Positions 11,564 to 21,960 of a stretch of DNA of 64,000 nucleotides are shown one piece after another. This stretch comes from Pelobates cultripes (lineage: Eukaryota; Chordata; Amphibia; Anura; Pelobatidae): NCBI GenBank assembly GCA_933207985.1, contig OW240916.1, forward strand, positions 291,871,514 to 291,935,513, in the 5' to 3' direction. Every line of letters starts with the position of its first letter. Position 1 is the first letter of the stretch. The notes beneath the pieces were generated by a model. The model was not told where the DNA came from and did not search any database. It worked only from the letters and a program-made list of their open reading frames with translations. The position numbers were made by a program, and so were the translations under genes.

Positions 11564-11993
11564 AGGATCACTATAGTGTCAGGAAAACAAAGCGGTTTTC
11601 CTGATACTATAGTGCCCTGACGGTGCCCCCACCCTCAGGGTCCCTCTCCCGTGGCGCTGAAGGGGTTAAAACCCCTTCAGCAGCTTACCTTATTCCAGCG
11701 TCGGGCTCCCTTGGCGCTGGTGACCTCTCCTCCCACTCTGACGTCAGCTCCTCCGGGTGACGTCACAGGAGCCGAATGCGCATGCGTGGCAAGGGCCGTG
11801 CACGCATTCAAGCTGTCAATAGGAAAGCATTTCTCAATGCTTTCCTATGGACGCTCTGCGTGATGGAGGCATAATATGCCTCCAGCGTCGCAGTTGCGCC
11901 TCTAGTGGCTGTCCGGAAGAGTTAAAAACTGAGAGACATTGCACCCAGACCACTTCATTGAGCTGAAGTGGTCTGGGTGACTACAGTGTCCCT
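11564..11993. mobile_element. T2/Kolobok MITE inserted in Tc1 remnant
   Basis: Flanked by TTAA at 11560-11563 and 11994-11997. Removing the MITE and one TTAA restores the continuous Tc1 end (ACAACATTAA then TACCACCTGCC). The ends carry nested hairpins (CACTATAGTGTCAGGAAAAC / GTTTTCCTGATACTATAGTG). The GC-rich interior contains TGACGTCA (about 11751-11768 region) and GCGCATGCG. Confidence 0.85.
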
Positions 11994-12184
11994 TTAATAC
12001 CACCTGCCTAATATCATGTAGGTCCCCCTCATCCTGCCAAAATAGTTCTCATACATCGAGGCATGGACTCCACAAGACCTCTGAACGTGTCCTGTGGTAA
12101 TTGGCACCAAGACAGCAGACCCTTCAAGTCCTGCTAGTTGCGAGGTGGAGCCTCCATGGATTGAATTTGTTGATCCAGCACACC

Positions 12185-12505
12185 CTACAGATGCTCAATC
12201 AGATTGAGATCTGGGAAATTTGGCATCACCTTAAACTCTTTATCATGTTCCTCAAAACATTCCTGAACAATTTTTGCAGTGTGAAAGACGCCACAGCCAT
12301 CAAGGAACAATATTGCCATGAAAGGATGTATGTTTCTATCTCTAGGTAAGTAGTATATGTCAAAGTAACATCCACATGAATGGTTTCCAAGCAGAATAAT
12401 GTCAAAAGCATAACACTGCACCAGTCGGCTTGCTTTTTGTTCGCATTGTGCATCCTGCTGCCATCTCTTTCCAGGTAAACGATGCACATGCGCCCGGCCA
12501 TCCAC
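12185..12505 (-). pseudogene. Tc1 transposase C-terminal fragment
   Basis: A 106-codon minus-strand frame. The stretch FMAILFLDGCGVFHTAKIVQ contains the position of the second catalytic Asp region (D.C..HTA). It is followed by EEHDKEFKVM and DLNLIEHL, which includes the final acidic residue of the DDE triad in Tc1 proteins (family knowledge). The protein continues in other frames to about 12010. The HTH part and the first Asp are absent. A dead copy. Confidence 0.7.
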
Positions 12506-12626
12506 CTGATCTAAAAGAAAACATGATCAGACCAGGCAAGCTTCTTTCATTGCTCCATGGTCAATTTCTGGTGCTCACGTTCTCATTATAGGCGCATTCA
12601 TCGGTGGACAGGGGTCATTGTGGATT

Positions 12627-13783
12627 ATTATTATTATATTTATATAGCGCCAATAAATTCCGTAGCGCTTTACAATGGGTGGACTAACAAACATGTAATT
12701 GTAACCAGACAAGTTTAACGAAACAGAAACAGAGGGGTTGAGGGCCCTGCTCTATGAGCTTACATGCTAGAGGGAGTGGGGTAAAGTGACACAAAAGGTA
12801 AGGGAAGTATTAGGGAAGTAGATTGGTAGAATAGTATTTAATGAAGACTTAGTGTGTTTTTTTTTGGAGCCATTAACAGTTTCATCGATATGCTTTTGTG
12901 AAACAGTGAATTTTTTATGATTTTTTAAAGGAGTGGAGAGCGTGTAATGCAAAAGGGAATGGAGTTCCACAGGAACGGTGCAACCCTAGAGAAGTCTTGA
13001 ATGCGAGCATCAGAGGTTGGAGTACGAACAGAGGCTAAGGGCCTAGACGGGACATACTTGTGTATTAGGGAGGATAGATAGGTGGGAGTAGCATTATGTA
13101 GAGATTTGAAAGCAAGAACCAGAATTTTAAATTGAGCCCTATATCTTATGGGAAGCCAGTGCAGGGACTGACAGAGGAGTCAGGTGTGGGAAGTGCAGGT
13201 GGACAGGAAGATGAGCCTCGCCGCCGCATTCATTATAGACTGCAACTGGGCAAGTTGGAAACACGTAAGGCCACTGAGAAGCGGATTGCAGTTGTCAAGG
13301 CGAGAGAGAACAATGGCATGGACCAGCACCATAACCGCATTTGGCGTTAAGTAGGGGTGGATGCTCGCAATGTTTTTGAGATGGAAGCGGCAGGATTTGG
13401 CGTTTGACTGGACATGAAGGGTGAAGGAGAGGTCGGAGTAAAAGAGAACACCTAAGCAGTGAGCCTGCGTGGTGGAGCTGATGGTAGCACCATTAACGTG
13501 GAGGGAGACAGAAACGGGAGTAGCAATACTTGAGGGAGGAAATACCAGAAGTTCTGTTTTGGACAAGTTGAGCTTAAGGAAGTGGGCAGTTATCCAGTTG
13601 GAAATAGCAGAGAGGCAGTCAGAGACACTAGTCAAGAGGGGCGGGAGAGATCAGGGGAGGAGAGATAGATTTGCATATCATCCGCATAGAAGTGATATTG
13701 GAAACCAAAGAAGCTGATGAGTTTACCAAGGGAGGCAGTTTAGATCGATAACAGTAGGGGACCAACAGAGAGAGGTTGTGAGG
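12627..13783 (-). mobile_element. L2-like LINE, 3' half (antisense)
   Basis: The minus-strand 3' end at 12627 has the ATAATAAT tail and the conserved GGCGCTATATAAAT/TTGTAAAGCGCT signature. Upstream lies an RT palm-to-thumb reading frame (13180-13635), including LKLNLSKTELLVF and VLSRLDNCNPLLSGL, typical of L2/CR1-clade RTs. Just beyond it the catalytic YADD is readable at 13677-13688. The element resumes at 19963 beyond the inserted L1. Confidence 0.8.
13180..13688 (-). pseudogene. L2-like LINE reverse transcriptase, C-terminal half
   Basis: On the minus strand FYADD at 13677-13691 gives the two catalytic Asp residues of the RT palm. Then come DCLSAISNWITAHFLKLNLSKTE, the primer-grip region HCLGVLFYSDLSF, and the C-terminal SRLDNCNPLLSGL. 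The frame from 13635 to 13180 is open for 151 codons. The N-terminal half of the protein is at 19963-21010. The L1 insertion separates the finger motifs from YADD, so the gene is interrupted. Confidence 0.75.
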
Positions 13784-13922
13784 GGGGGGGCGTGTCCAAC
13801 AGCCGGCGCGTGCGGTCGCATGGAGTAGGAGCTCCCGGCCACAACGGACCCGAACGCAATATTCAGGCGAACCCGGAGGTCAATTCCCGGTAAAAAACTT
13901 ACCCGGCACTTAATACAACGAC

Positions 13923-14906
13923 ATGGCACCGTCCAAACAATTAAAAATGACGGACCAAATGAAAACCGCCAGAAAAGAAAAAAGTAGGCCCCTGCAAGAT
14001 GGCGACGACAGCATGGGCTGCTATCCGACACCAGATCAGCTTTCAGATAATGACACAACGCCCTCCTCATACACAGAGGCACCAGCCAGCGAAAAAAGGC
14101 TGTTTATAATGCTGCAAGACCTGAGAACCACCTTAAATGCGGACATGAAACAAATGACTGCAGAATTTAAGCGGGAACTGGCCGACATTGGGGACCGCAC
14201 TGACCGCCTGGAGGTACGGACGGAAGAACTGTGCGCCACACAAAATGACCTTGCAGAACAACTGCAGGCGCTCAGGGAAGAACACCTAACACTGAAAAGA
14301 AAAACGGCAGATATAGAAGACCGCTCCAGGCGCAATAATGTAAGATTCAGAGGCATCCCCGATAGTATATCCCACGACGCACTCCCTGACTATATAACAG
14401 GCCTCTGCACCACTCTGGCACCGGCCATAGAGAAAGACAGATGGCTTATGGACAGGGCCCATCGCATTCCTCGGCCACCGCGATTCACGAGTGACACACC
14501 AAAAGACACGGTGGTCAGATTCCACTTTTTCAAGTCAAAAGAAACACTGATGGCTGCGGCGCGCAAACTACAGCAGCTCCCCTCACCATACCAAGGCATC
14601 CAGGTATACGCAGATCTCTCAGCGCTCACCATGGAAAGAAGACGGGAATTCATCACAGTCACGAAGACTCTACGCAACCATAACATACAATACCGCTGGG
14701 GCTACCCAACTAAACTCCTACTATGGAAGGACAACACGCATCATAATATTGACACTCCTGATGAGGGCCTACAACTCCTGCGAAAATGGGGACTATTTGG
14801 GACCAAAGACCCTCCACCACAGAAACAGCATGCGCACCAACGACTGCCGACGGAATGGCACATGGTGGGCTCACCTAAGCCACAGCAACCACAACAAAAT
14901 GTATAA
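13923..14906 (+). CDS. L1 ORF1 protein (RNA-binding, Transposase_22 type)
   Basis: A 327-residue product. Residues about 60-130 are rich in heptad-spaced hydrophobics (EKRLFIMLQDLRTTL ... LAEQLQALREEHLTLKRKTADIEDRS), forming a coiled coil that trimerises the protein in known L1s. At about 134-150 follows RSRRNNVRFRGIPDS, the start of the L1 RRM-like domain. A C-terminal domain follows (RFHFFKSKETLMAAARKLQ; FITVTKTLRNHNIQYRWGYPTKLL). ORF1p binds L1 RNA as a chaperone and forms the cytoplasmic RNP with ORF2p. The ATG at 13923 is the first in the leader. No stop or frameshift is seen. Length is close to typical L1 ORF1p. Confidence 0.9.
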   Translation: MAPSKQLKMTDQMKTARKEKSRPLQDGDDSMGCYPTPDQLSDNDTTPSSYTEAPASEKRLFIMLQDLRTTLNADMKQMTAEFKRELADIGDRTDRLEVRTEELCATQNDLAEQLQALREEHLTLKRKTADIEDRSRRNNVRFRGIPDSISHDALPDYITGLCTTLAPAIEKDRWLMDRAHRIPRPPRFTSDTPKDTVVRFHFFKSKETLMAAARKLQQLPSPYQGIQVYADLSALTMERRREFITVTKTLRNHNIQYRWGYPTKLLLWKDNTHHNIDTPDEGLQLLRKWGLFGTKDPPPQKQHAHQRLPTEWHMVGSPKPQQPQQNV

Positions 14907-15508
14907 CGGGACTAAGTGTAGAGCACAAGAAAGACCAGGTCTATATGTGACATCCCTCAACTGAAGAGACACCAATATGTATGTATGTATGCACTGACAT
15001 GATTGACACACTAGCACTGCATACTTCAGATATCAACTCCATCGGAGTTCATAATAGGCCCTGGCAAGGCGACACAAAACACAAAACACAAAAAAAAAAT
15101 AAATAAATAAAAAACACGCCTTACTTCACACATTTGTTTAAAGGGCCGTTGACACGGCAGCACACCTCAGTTCACGCCTCCCAGGTTGATCCGCGGCCCG
15201 GTTTAGGAGCGGTCCGCAGACCAACCAAGTACAATGCCCGCATCCCAAAGGGCATCATGTATATACTTTGTTTATGTTTTGTTGTTTTTATTAATGTTAA
15301 TGTTTATGTATATGTTCATGTACCTACCACTGCCCAATACCCGGCTAAGCCACCTGAAACCAGGCAAACACTCCCGAACCAAGAGTATCCCGAGCCAACC
15401 CTCAGAGGCGCAACATGATATGCGCAGCACTAAAACAAGGCGAACTAACTTCCCCCCAGATGAATGCCTAGCACTAACTGCACCCAACTCCCCTGACCCA
15501 CAACCCTG
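14907..15508 (+). other. L1 inter-ORF spacer
   Basis: About 600 bp, longer than in mammalian L1s. It contains an A-rich tract (about 15089-15113) and CA/GTTT-rich low-complexity sequence. Several short frames overlap but none has ORF-like motifs. How ORF2 is translated cannot be seen from sequence; the ATG at 15509 is the first in the ORF2 frame that precedes the endonuclease motif. Confidence 0.7.
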
Positions 15509-18500
15509 ATGGCTAACACATTACAACTACTTTCTCTTAACGTTAAAGGCCTTAACAGCCCCCATAAACGAAGGTTAGCTGCGCAGGAACTACGTTCATC
15601 CAAGGCAGCAATTGCCTGCCTGCAGGAAACCCATTTCTGTAAACGCAATCCACCGAAATTTTCAGTGAAACAGTATGCACAGGCCTTTCATGCCTTCTCC
15701 CCAACTAAATCCAGGGGAGTCTCTATACTCTTCCACGACGATTGGGCATTCACGATGAGCAAACAGCATACCAATAGAGACGGCAGGCTACTTATATTAG
15801 TGGGAGCCTTAAACGGTATAGAAATTACCATAGCCTCACTGTATGCACCTAATGAGGGCCAAAAATCATTTCTCACCTCAGCAATGAGAAAACTAGACAG
15901 ATATAAAAGGGGCCATGTAATCTTATGTGGCGACTTTAATTGCACGACTGATCCATCTACGGACGTAAAACGAACGGGGAACAAAGGCCCCAAAAGCACG
16001 TCTATCTCACTAGGACGCCACATGACCAAATTAATCACGCTACATGACCTCTATGACTCATGGAGATGCCTCCACCCCGCAGACAGGGACTATACGTACT
16101 TTTCCCCGGTCCATATGACATATTCTAGGATAGACTTATGCCTCATTGACAAGAGCACCCTAACACACCTTGTTGACGTCTCTATAGGTCCAATAACATG
16201 GTCTGACCACGCGCCGCTTGCGGTTACGCTTCGCGTCCCGTACCCGGCTCGTGGAAGGGGCACATGGCGCATGAATGAAGCTTTAGTGGACAACCCAGAC
16301 AACACCAAAACCATAAACAAACAAATCACCGACTTCTTTGAGAATCACGCAAACTGCACAACAAATATTACAACCCAGTGGGTAACACATAAGGTGGTAA
16401 TAAGAGGGACACTCATTCAAATGGGAGCTAAAAACAAACGACGAACATGCTTGCAGAAAACTGACCTAATATCGAAACTCACAACTTTAGAAGCCTCCCA
16501 TAAGCAAAAACCCAGAAAACATACCCAGAAGCAATTAGAACAAATACGGCTCCAACTCCATGCCATAGATCTGAACAACACCGAAAGGCACATGCGCTAT
16601 CTCAAACAATCCCACTATGTTGAGGGCAATAAAGCAGGGAAATTGCTAGCTAGGAGACTTAAAAAAAGATATCAAGCGTCTAAGCTGCCATACATAATGT
16701 CCGCAGCAGGTGACAAACTCTTCAACCCACAAGACATGGTGGAGGAATTAGCCTCCTACTACGCCACGCTTTACCAACTAGACAATGACAGGACTACTTA
16801 TCAACCTACAAGGAGAGACTTACAAGCCTTCTTTACTGACATTACCCTCCCGACCCTTACCCAAGAACAGAAAACCTCTCTCGAAAGGCCATTCACAGAT
16901 GAGGAAATCCGTTCCACGATAAAGTCTTTACCAAAACGAAAAGCGCCAGGCCCAGATGGATTAACGAACCACTACTACCACATGTTTGGAGACACACTGA
17001 CCCCACATCTTACCAAACTTTTCAACCATATTAAACGAGTAGGAGCTGTCCCACCAGAAATGCTGGAAGCCCATATCGTAACCCTTCCAAAGCCCAACAA
17101 ACCCCCCACCATATGTGCCAATCTCCGACCCATCTCCCTACTAAATGCTGATATCAAACTTTACGCCAAACTACTAGCCAACAGAATAAAACCATTCCTA
17201 CCCAGATTAATCTCGAAAGAGCAAGCAGGGTTTGTCCCCGGAAGGCAGGTAGGAGACAACACCAGGCACTTTATCAATCTAATAGAATGGGCACATAAAT
17301 CGAACCAACAAGGGATTCTCCTGGCTCTCGACGCTGAAAAAGCGTTCGATCGCCTGAACTGGGAATATATGACGATGACACTCGAAATCATGGGATTCCC
17401 CCGACCCTTTATAACCAGCATTTTGGCGTTGTATAGCTGCCCTTCGGCAAAAATATATAACACCGGATTCCTCTCAAAAGCCTTTAATATCCGCAATGGC
17501 ACACGCCAGGGGTGCCCACTCTCTCCACTCATCTTTATCTTGTGCTTAGAACCCCTGATCTATAGCATAAAAAATAACCCCTCAATCCGAGGGCTCAACA
17601 CCCCAACAGGGGAGCCAAAACTGGCCCTTTTTGCGGACGACATAATAGTATTTATGACAAAACCGATACAATCTATCCCGGCTCTCACTAGAACACTGAA
17701 CTCATATGGGTCGGTATCATACTACAAAAATAATGCAGCCAAAACCCAAGCCCTCCCCATAGGCCTACCACATAATATCATTAAAACACTGAAGGAAACA
17801 CATAACTTCGACTGGCGGTCGAAATCGATTCAATATTTGGGGATAAAACTGACAAAAAATGTGCACTCACTAACGACGGAAAACCACACACCTATGATTC
17901 ATAAACTAATGACCCAAATGAACAAGTGGGAAGGACTGGAGGTGTCATGGTTGGGGCGCATTAACACCATCAAAATGATGATCCTGCCACATGTGCTCTA
18001 TCTCTTTCGCACACTTCCCATACCCCTGTCAGCCAAACTGCTAAAAAGGTTCCAAACCATAATCAACGCCCATGTATGGAAACGCAAACCACCCAGACTG
18101 GCTGCTGCCAAACTAAGCCTTCCATACACGAGAGGAGGACTGGGAGTACCAAACATCCGTAACTACTATAGAGCATCCCTTCTTGCACAAGGCCTACGTA
18201 TAATCCGAACCACGGGCGCCGACCAAACTCCACTATGGCTAACCCTCGAAAACGCCTGCATACACCCAGCCACTATCCCAAATGCTCTCTGGCTCCACGA
18301 GCCTAAATCAGTGGGTAAAGAAGGACTATGGTGCACGCAAACAACACTACATACTTGGGAACGTTGGGGCCCAGAGGTAATAGACGCACAAACACTACAT
18401 AAGGAAGCACCACTAACTGCACTGCAGACCAGCTCACCCGACCTCTCCCTCCTCACATGGTCAAACCTAGGAATACATAAAATAAAAGACTTATACACCC

Positions 18501-19162
18501 AAAACGAACTGAAAACATTCCCCACTCTGCAAAGCGAATTCTCCCTCAATCCAAGAGACATCTTTACATACCTAAGGGTTAAGAACATACTACAAACACG
18601 TATTAAACCGGCAGCACCCACACCACCTTTAGCAATACCCTCAGCCCGTTATATACTGACATCCCGCTCCATCAAACCACTAGCCTTATGCTATAATGCA
18701 CTAGAAAAGGGAAAATCCATGCATAAACACTCCTATATGGAAAAGTGGGAGGAAGACATAGGGGAGCCAATCACTATACAACAATGGTATGACGCCTTCC
18801 AAGCCACTAAACGAGCATCAAAAAGCCTATCTCTGTGGGAAGCATATAGCAAAATAGCAATGCGTTGGTATCTAGTCCCCCTCAGACTGGCAAAGATATT
18901 CCCCAACACCTCACCACTATGCTGGAGATGTGAACAACAACAAGGGTCTCTACTGCATATTTTCTGGGAATGCCCAGTCATAAAACCATTTTGGATCGCT
19001 ATCCAAAAAGTCATAAGGGAAACTACTAACTTGTCAATTCCACTAAACCCAGCACACTACCTACTCCACATACTACCTACGACAAGCCCAACAAGAAACC
19101 CATTAAGCACAATCGCCATAATCATACTAACCGCGGCCAAAGTCGCGATCGCATCAAAATGA
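15509..19162 (+). CDS. L1 ORF2 protein (endonuclease, reverse transcriptase), premature stop
   Basis: A 1217-codon frame. The N-terminal APE-type endonuclease has N11 (LLSLNVKG), E40 (CLQETHF), D142/N144 (GDFN) and D233-H234 (SDHAP), all key residues present. The RT has LRPISLLN, QAGFVPGR from 572, LDAEKAFDR, NGTRQGCPLSPL and the catalytic FADD at 708-711. The C-terminus has a zinc-knuckle-like C1138-x2-C1141-x8-H1150-x4-C1155. ORF2p nicks the target and copies L1 RNA by target-primed reverse transcription. The stop at 19160-19162 (TGA) follows ILTAAKVAIASK. The same frame is open for 55 more codons to TAA at 19328-19330, so the last ~5% is probably lost by one nonsense change, likely TGG to TGA. 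Confidence 0.93.
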   Translation: MANTLQLLSLNVKGLNSPHKRRLAAQELRSSKAAIACLQETHFCKRNPPKFSVKQYAQAFHAFSPTKSRGVSILFHDDWAFTMSKQHTNRDGRLLILVGALNGIEITIASLYAPNEGQKSFLTSAMRKLDRYKRGHVILCGDFNCTTDPSTDVKRTGNKGPKSTSISLGRHMTKLITLHDLYDSWRCLHPADRDYTYFSPVHMTYSRIDLCLIDKSTLTHLVDVSIGPITWSDHAPLAVTLRVPYPARGRGTWRMNEALVDNPDNTKTINKQITDFFENHANCTTNITTQWVTHKVVIRGTLIQMGAKNKRRTCLQKTDLISKLTTLEASHKQKPRKHTQKQLEQIRLQLHAIDLNNTERHMRYLKQSHYVEGNKAGKLLARRLKKRYQASKLPYIMSAAGDKLFNPQDMVEELASYYATLYQLDNDRTTYQPTRRDLQAFFTDITLPTLTQEQKTSLERPFTDEEIRSTIKSLPKRKAPGPDGLTNHYYHMFGDTLTPHLTKLFNHIKRVGAVPPEMLEAHIVTLPKPNKPPTICANLRPISLLNADIKLYAKLLANRIKPFLPRLISKEQAGFVPGRQVGDNTRHFINLIEWAHKSNQQGILLALDAEKAFDRLNWEYMTMTLEIMGFPRPFITSILALYSCPSAKIYNTGFLSKAFNIRNGTRQGCPLSPLIFILCLEPLIYSIKNNPSIRGLNTPTGEPKLALFADDIIVFMTKPIQSIPALTRTLNSYGSVSYYKNNAAKTQALPIGLPHNIIKTLKETHNFDWRSKSIQYLGIKLTKNVHSLTTENHTPMIHKLMTQMNKWEGLEVSWLGRINTIKMMILPHVLYLFRTLPIPLSAKLLKRFQTIINAHVWKRKPPRLAAAKLSLPYTRGGLGVPNIRNYYRASLLAQGLRIIRTTGADQTPLWLTLENACIHPATIPNALWLHEPKSVGKEGLWCTQTTLHTWERWGPEVIDAQTLHKEAPLTALQTSSPDLSLLTWSNLGIHKIKDLYTQNELKTFPTLQSEFSLNPRDIFTYLRVKNILQTRIKPAAPTPPLAIPSARYILTSRSIKPLALCYNALEKGKSMHKHSYMEKWEEDIGEPITIQQWYDAFQATKRASKSLSLWEAYSKIAMRWYLVPLRLAKIFPNTSPLCWRCEQQQGSLLHIFWECPVIKPFWIAIQKVIRETTNLSIPLNPAHYLLHILPTTSPTRNPLSTIAIIILTAAKVAIASK

Positions 19163-19945
19163 AAACACAATGTGCCCCCAACTCAGGAGGAAGTAACACG
19201 CAGAGTAGACAGTATATGCATATATGAACAGATGGCACACAAAATACAGGGAACATCTGAGAAACACAACACCTACTGGAGAGGATGGCTGGACGCCCGG
19301 AAAGAGACGGTACAGGTAGACAATCACTAACCTACATACAAAACTAAGATAGCTGAAATCGGGAGAAATTGCATCACACAAAGAGTGCAACTTACGGCAA
19401 CTGACAAACAGACGGCCCTATAAGGACCCAAACACATACACTGCACGCACTCAGCTTCTAGGCCGGATGGGTCAGACGTACAGTCAAATTATAGGTACAG
19501 TTAAAGTTAAAGGTTATCCCTCCCCAACCCCTCACCCTATCCCCGGTTGCATGATATGACAGACACACCTAAAGTCACAGACTCAACAATAAAGAGGCAC
19601 AGCAACCTCAAATTCTAAACAATAATCGCTCTCACCCAGCCCCTACGCAGACGACAACCACGAAATAAGCGCAACACGAGCGACATTAAGACATGATACA
19701 CATAGGTTAGAAGGACTACCTTATAAAGCTGAAAATGTTATAAACGACAAAGATGACATTATTGCAACAATGTTTGATGTAAATGGTCTATGTGCTGCTG
19801 CGCCAGCACAACATTATGTTTATCCCTATGTTTATCACTATTATTACTGTTATCATTACTGTCTGTATCAACATCAGCATTATGATTATGTATCAGAACC
19901 GGAAAACTCGATAAAACCAATAAAAATTACATATGGAAAAAAAAA
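19163..19945 (+). other. L1 ORF2 lost tail and 3' UTR
   Basis: 19163-19327 stays open in the ORF2 frame and has protein-like composition (EEVTRRVDSI, WRGWLDAR). 19331-19945 is non-coding, A/C-rich, with a pyrimidine-rich ATTACTGTTATCATTACTG stretch near 19840-19885, and ends in an A-run that joins the TSD. Confidence 0.75.
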
Positions 19946-19962
19946 AGAGAGAGGTTGTGAGG

Positions 19963-21010
19963 AAGAGGCAGAGGCAGAGAAAAATACACTAAAAGAGCGC
20001 TGGGTGAGGTAGGTGAAGCACCAGGAGAGAGCAATATCTCGCAGACCGAGATTATGGAGGATGAGATGAAGCTGTTGATGATCAACAATATCAAAAGCAG
20101 CGTAAAGGTCAAGGAGAATTAGGATAGAATCGGGGTAACAGTTGCATGTTTGAAGGGTAATGGAAATATGCCAGAGGAGAGGGAGATATTGAGAATTTTA
20201 GTGAGAGACAAATCAAGAGAAGGAGACAGAGTACAGATGAGATGTGAGGGAATAGGATCTAGGGAGCAGGTGGTGGGGCGGGAGGACCGGAGCAGATCAG
20301 AATCCCCTTCCGCTGTAGTGGGTGCGAATGAACATAGAACAGCAGAGAGAGTGAGGTTAGGGGAGGTATTGTGAGGGGAAGGATAGAGATGAGAGATCTC
20401 TTCCCTGATTGTAGAAATCTTGTCAGTGAAGTGAGTTGCAAAGTTTGTGGCAGTTAAGGTGGTAGGAGGAGCAACAGGGCAAAGAAGAGAGTTAAAAGTG
20501 TGAAATAGTGGATTGGGTTGGCGGGAGAATGTGGTTATGAGGATATTGAAGTAATTTACTTTTGCAGAGGAAAGAGCCAAGCTCTAAGAGCGCAGCATAC
20601 ATTTATAGTGGAAGAAGTCAGATGCGGAGTGAGACTTTCTCCAGCAGCGTTCAGCAGTTCTGGAGCATTTTTGGAGGTATCAAGTCAGCTTGGTGTGCCA
20701 AGATTGTAGTTGGGGGCGCTTGCTGTGTTTAAGTGTAGGAGGTGCCATGATGTCTAGTTGAGAGGAGAGGGTGGAATTGTTGAATGAGATTGCAGAGCTA
20801 GGGCACGTGAGGTTTAAAATAGGTAAAAGGAGTGTTTGGAGATTAGTGGAAAAGTGCTCTAGGTCAGAACATTGGAGTTTTCTGTGATATTGATGTGTCG
20901 AGGGTGGTGTCAGTTGTGTCCTGATGTCAAAAATCAGCAGATGGTGGTCAGACAGAAAGGTTAGCTTTTTTCCTATTTGCTTTGTGGAATGAGATTTAGC
21001 AAACAGGACT
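19963..21010 (-). pseudogene. L2-like LINE, endonuclease end and RT N-terminal half
   Basis: Minus-strand frames 20119-20580 and 20680-21021. The first contains FATHFTDKISTIREEIS and SSRPTTCSLDPIPSHLICT, then NISLSSGIFPLPFKHATVTPI, the order found at the start of L2/CR1-clade RTs (LDPIP motif, then the 'sG.fP..fK.A.v.Pi' motif). The second contains LTFLSDHHLLIFDI, which carries the SDH endonuclease motif, and the linker after it. The pieces are separated by shifts, and the 5' end of the element is missing. This joins 12627-13783 across the L1. Confidence 0.75.
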
Positions 21011-21039
21011 AAAATATGCATAAGTAGATTTTGGACATT

Positions 21040-21960
21040 TTACCAATCATAAGTTTTGAATACCGGACTTTCAAGTGAGGTATGCCTACAGGGTGGCCTT
21101 AAATAGTGATGGACACAGACCGAGGGACCTGATCGGAGGAAGCCAGGAGTTGCGAAACGCGTCACCACGCCATGCGTAGTTACACCAACACGTAATTGAG
21201 TGCGTCATCAGACTCCTCCCACCGCTACAGCCCGGGAATCCAGAAGTCCCGGCAACTGGTATTACCGAGGACTTTTATGCAGGTTCATCCGTGGGATTGG
21301 TGACAGGGAAAGTCTTCAGACCTGCCTATGTGATTTTAATGAAGTTGTCAAGTTGGAACTCGGCTGTCCAGCGTATGTTTGCAGATATAGCCATAATAAT
21401 AGCCGGATATATACTCAAAGCGCATATAGCCTGAGCAGTTTCTTACTTGCTCTATGTTTGTGAGTGTTACATACATATCTGGTTCTTCTTATATTTGGTG
21501 TCCATGCAATATTACACTATATGTTTTTTATGTTTCTCTTTTTCATGATGATCTTCATATGTTGCAAGTATAATGTTTTTTATAGTGTATTGACACAATA
21601 AGCACTTTAAATATTTTTGCACATATATGTGAATGGAAATTGCAAGAATATTGTACTAGTTGATGTGTTATTTGCACAGTACTGAATAAGCACTTTGCTG
21701 CTAATTTTTTAAGAATATTGCACTAGTTGATGTGTTATTTGCACAATATTGAATAAGCACTTTTGTTTGCTGCTAAACACAATTCTGATGGGATGATTTC
21801 AGAGGCACAGCATATTTTATTTTTTGCTTGATATTTTCTGTTTAGTGTAACAAGAGCTGAATACACTGATAAGGTGCTGCTATTTATTTTAAAGGGGATA
21901 TTTTAGAGTTAGCGCCATATATACTTGTAATTTTCGTTTGGTTTTAACGTTGTGACTGAT
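21040..21960 (+). mobile_element. PLE-like terminal repeat (probable)
   Basis: Contains GCGAAACGCGTC at 21152-21163 after an A/G-rich CTGATCGGAGGAAGCC, comparable to the motif in PLE-A terminal repeats. AT-rich 3'-type sequence with short tandem ATTGCACTAGTTGATGTGTT repeats (about 21653-21735) follows. No coding sequence is present. It may be a solo terminal repeat or a non-autonomous PLE; limits are approximate. Confidence 0.45.
21120..21165 (+). ncRNA. Hammerhead-like core, degenerate
   Basis: CGGAGGA (about 21135-21141) differs from the hammerhead CUGANGA at one position. GAAAC lies at 21154-21158 in the palindrome ACGCGT (21157-21162), followed by C at the expected cleavage position. Stem II is not well formed, so a functional fold is unlikely. 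Confidence 0.25.

Larger units (their letters stand above)
11541..12626 (-). mobile_element. Tc1-like transposon remnant, split by a T2 MITE
   Basis: The right end of the antisense copy starts ACACTGATCAGCCACAACAT (11541-11560). The transposase C-terminus is readable from the minus strand (12185-12505 and shifted frames), including FHTAKIVQECFEEHDKEF and DLNLIEHL, the C-terminal part of the DDE domain of Tc1 transposases. A T2 MITE (11564-11993) splits the 3' end at a TTAA. At 12626 the sequence switches to the tail of an L2-like LINE. Frameshifts and the missing N-terminus make it inactive. Confidence 0.75.
13784..19945 (+). mobile_element. Near full-length L1 retrotransposon
   Basis: About 6.2 kb bounded by a perfect 17-bp TSD, AGAGAGAGGTTGTGAGG at 13767-13783 and 19946-19962. 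It begins with a G-run and GGCGTGTCC, has a short GC-rich 5' leader (about 140 bp), ORF1, a 600-bp inter-ORF spacer, ORF2, a roughly 615-bp 3' UTR and an A-tail (about 19937-19945). Perfect TSD, an open ORF1 and only one visible ORF2 lesion argue for a recent insertion. It sits inside an antisense L2-like LINE. Confidence 0.92.

Noticed and set aside
12185..12349. Plus-strand frame opposite the Tc1 remnant
   Set aside because: Antisense shadow of the transposase relic.
18166..18621. 151-codon antisense frame inside L1 ORF2
   Set aside because: Shadow of the ORF2 coding strand.
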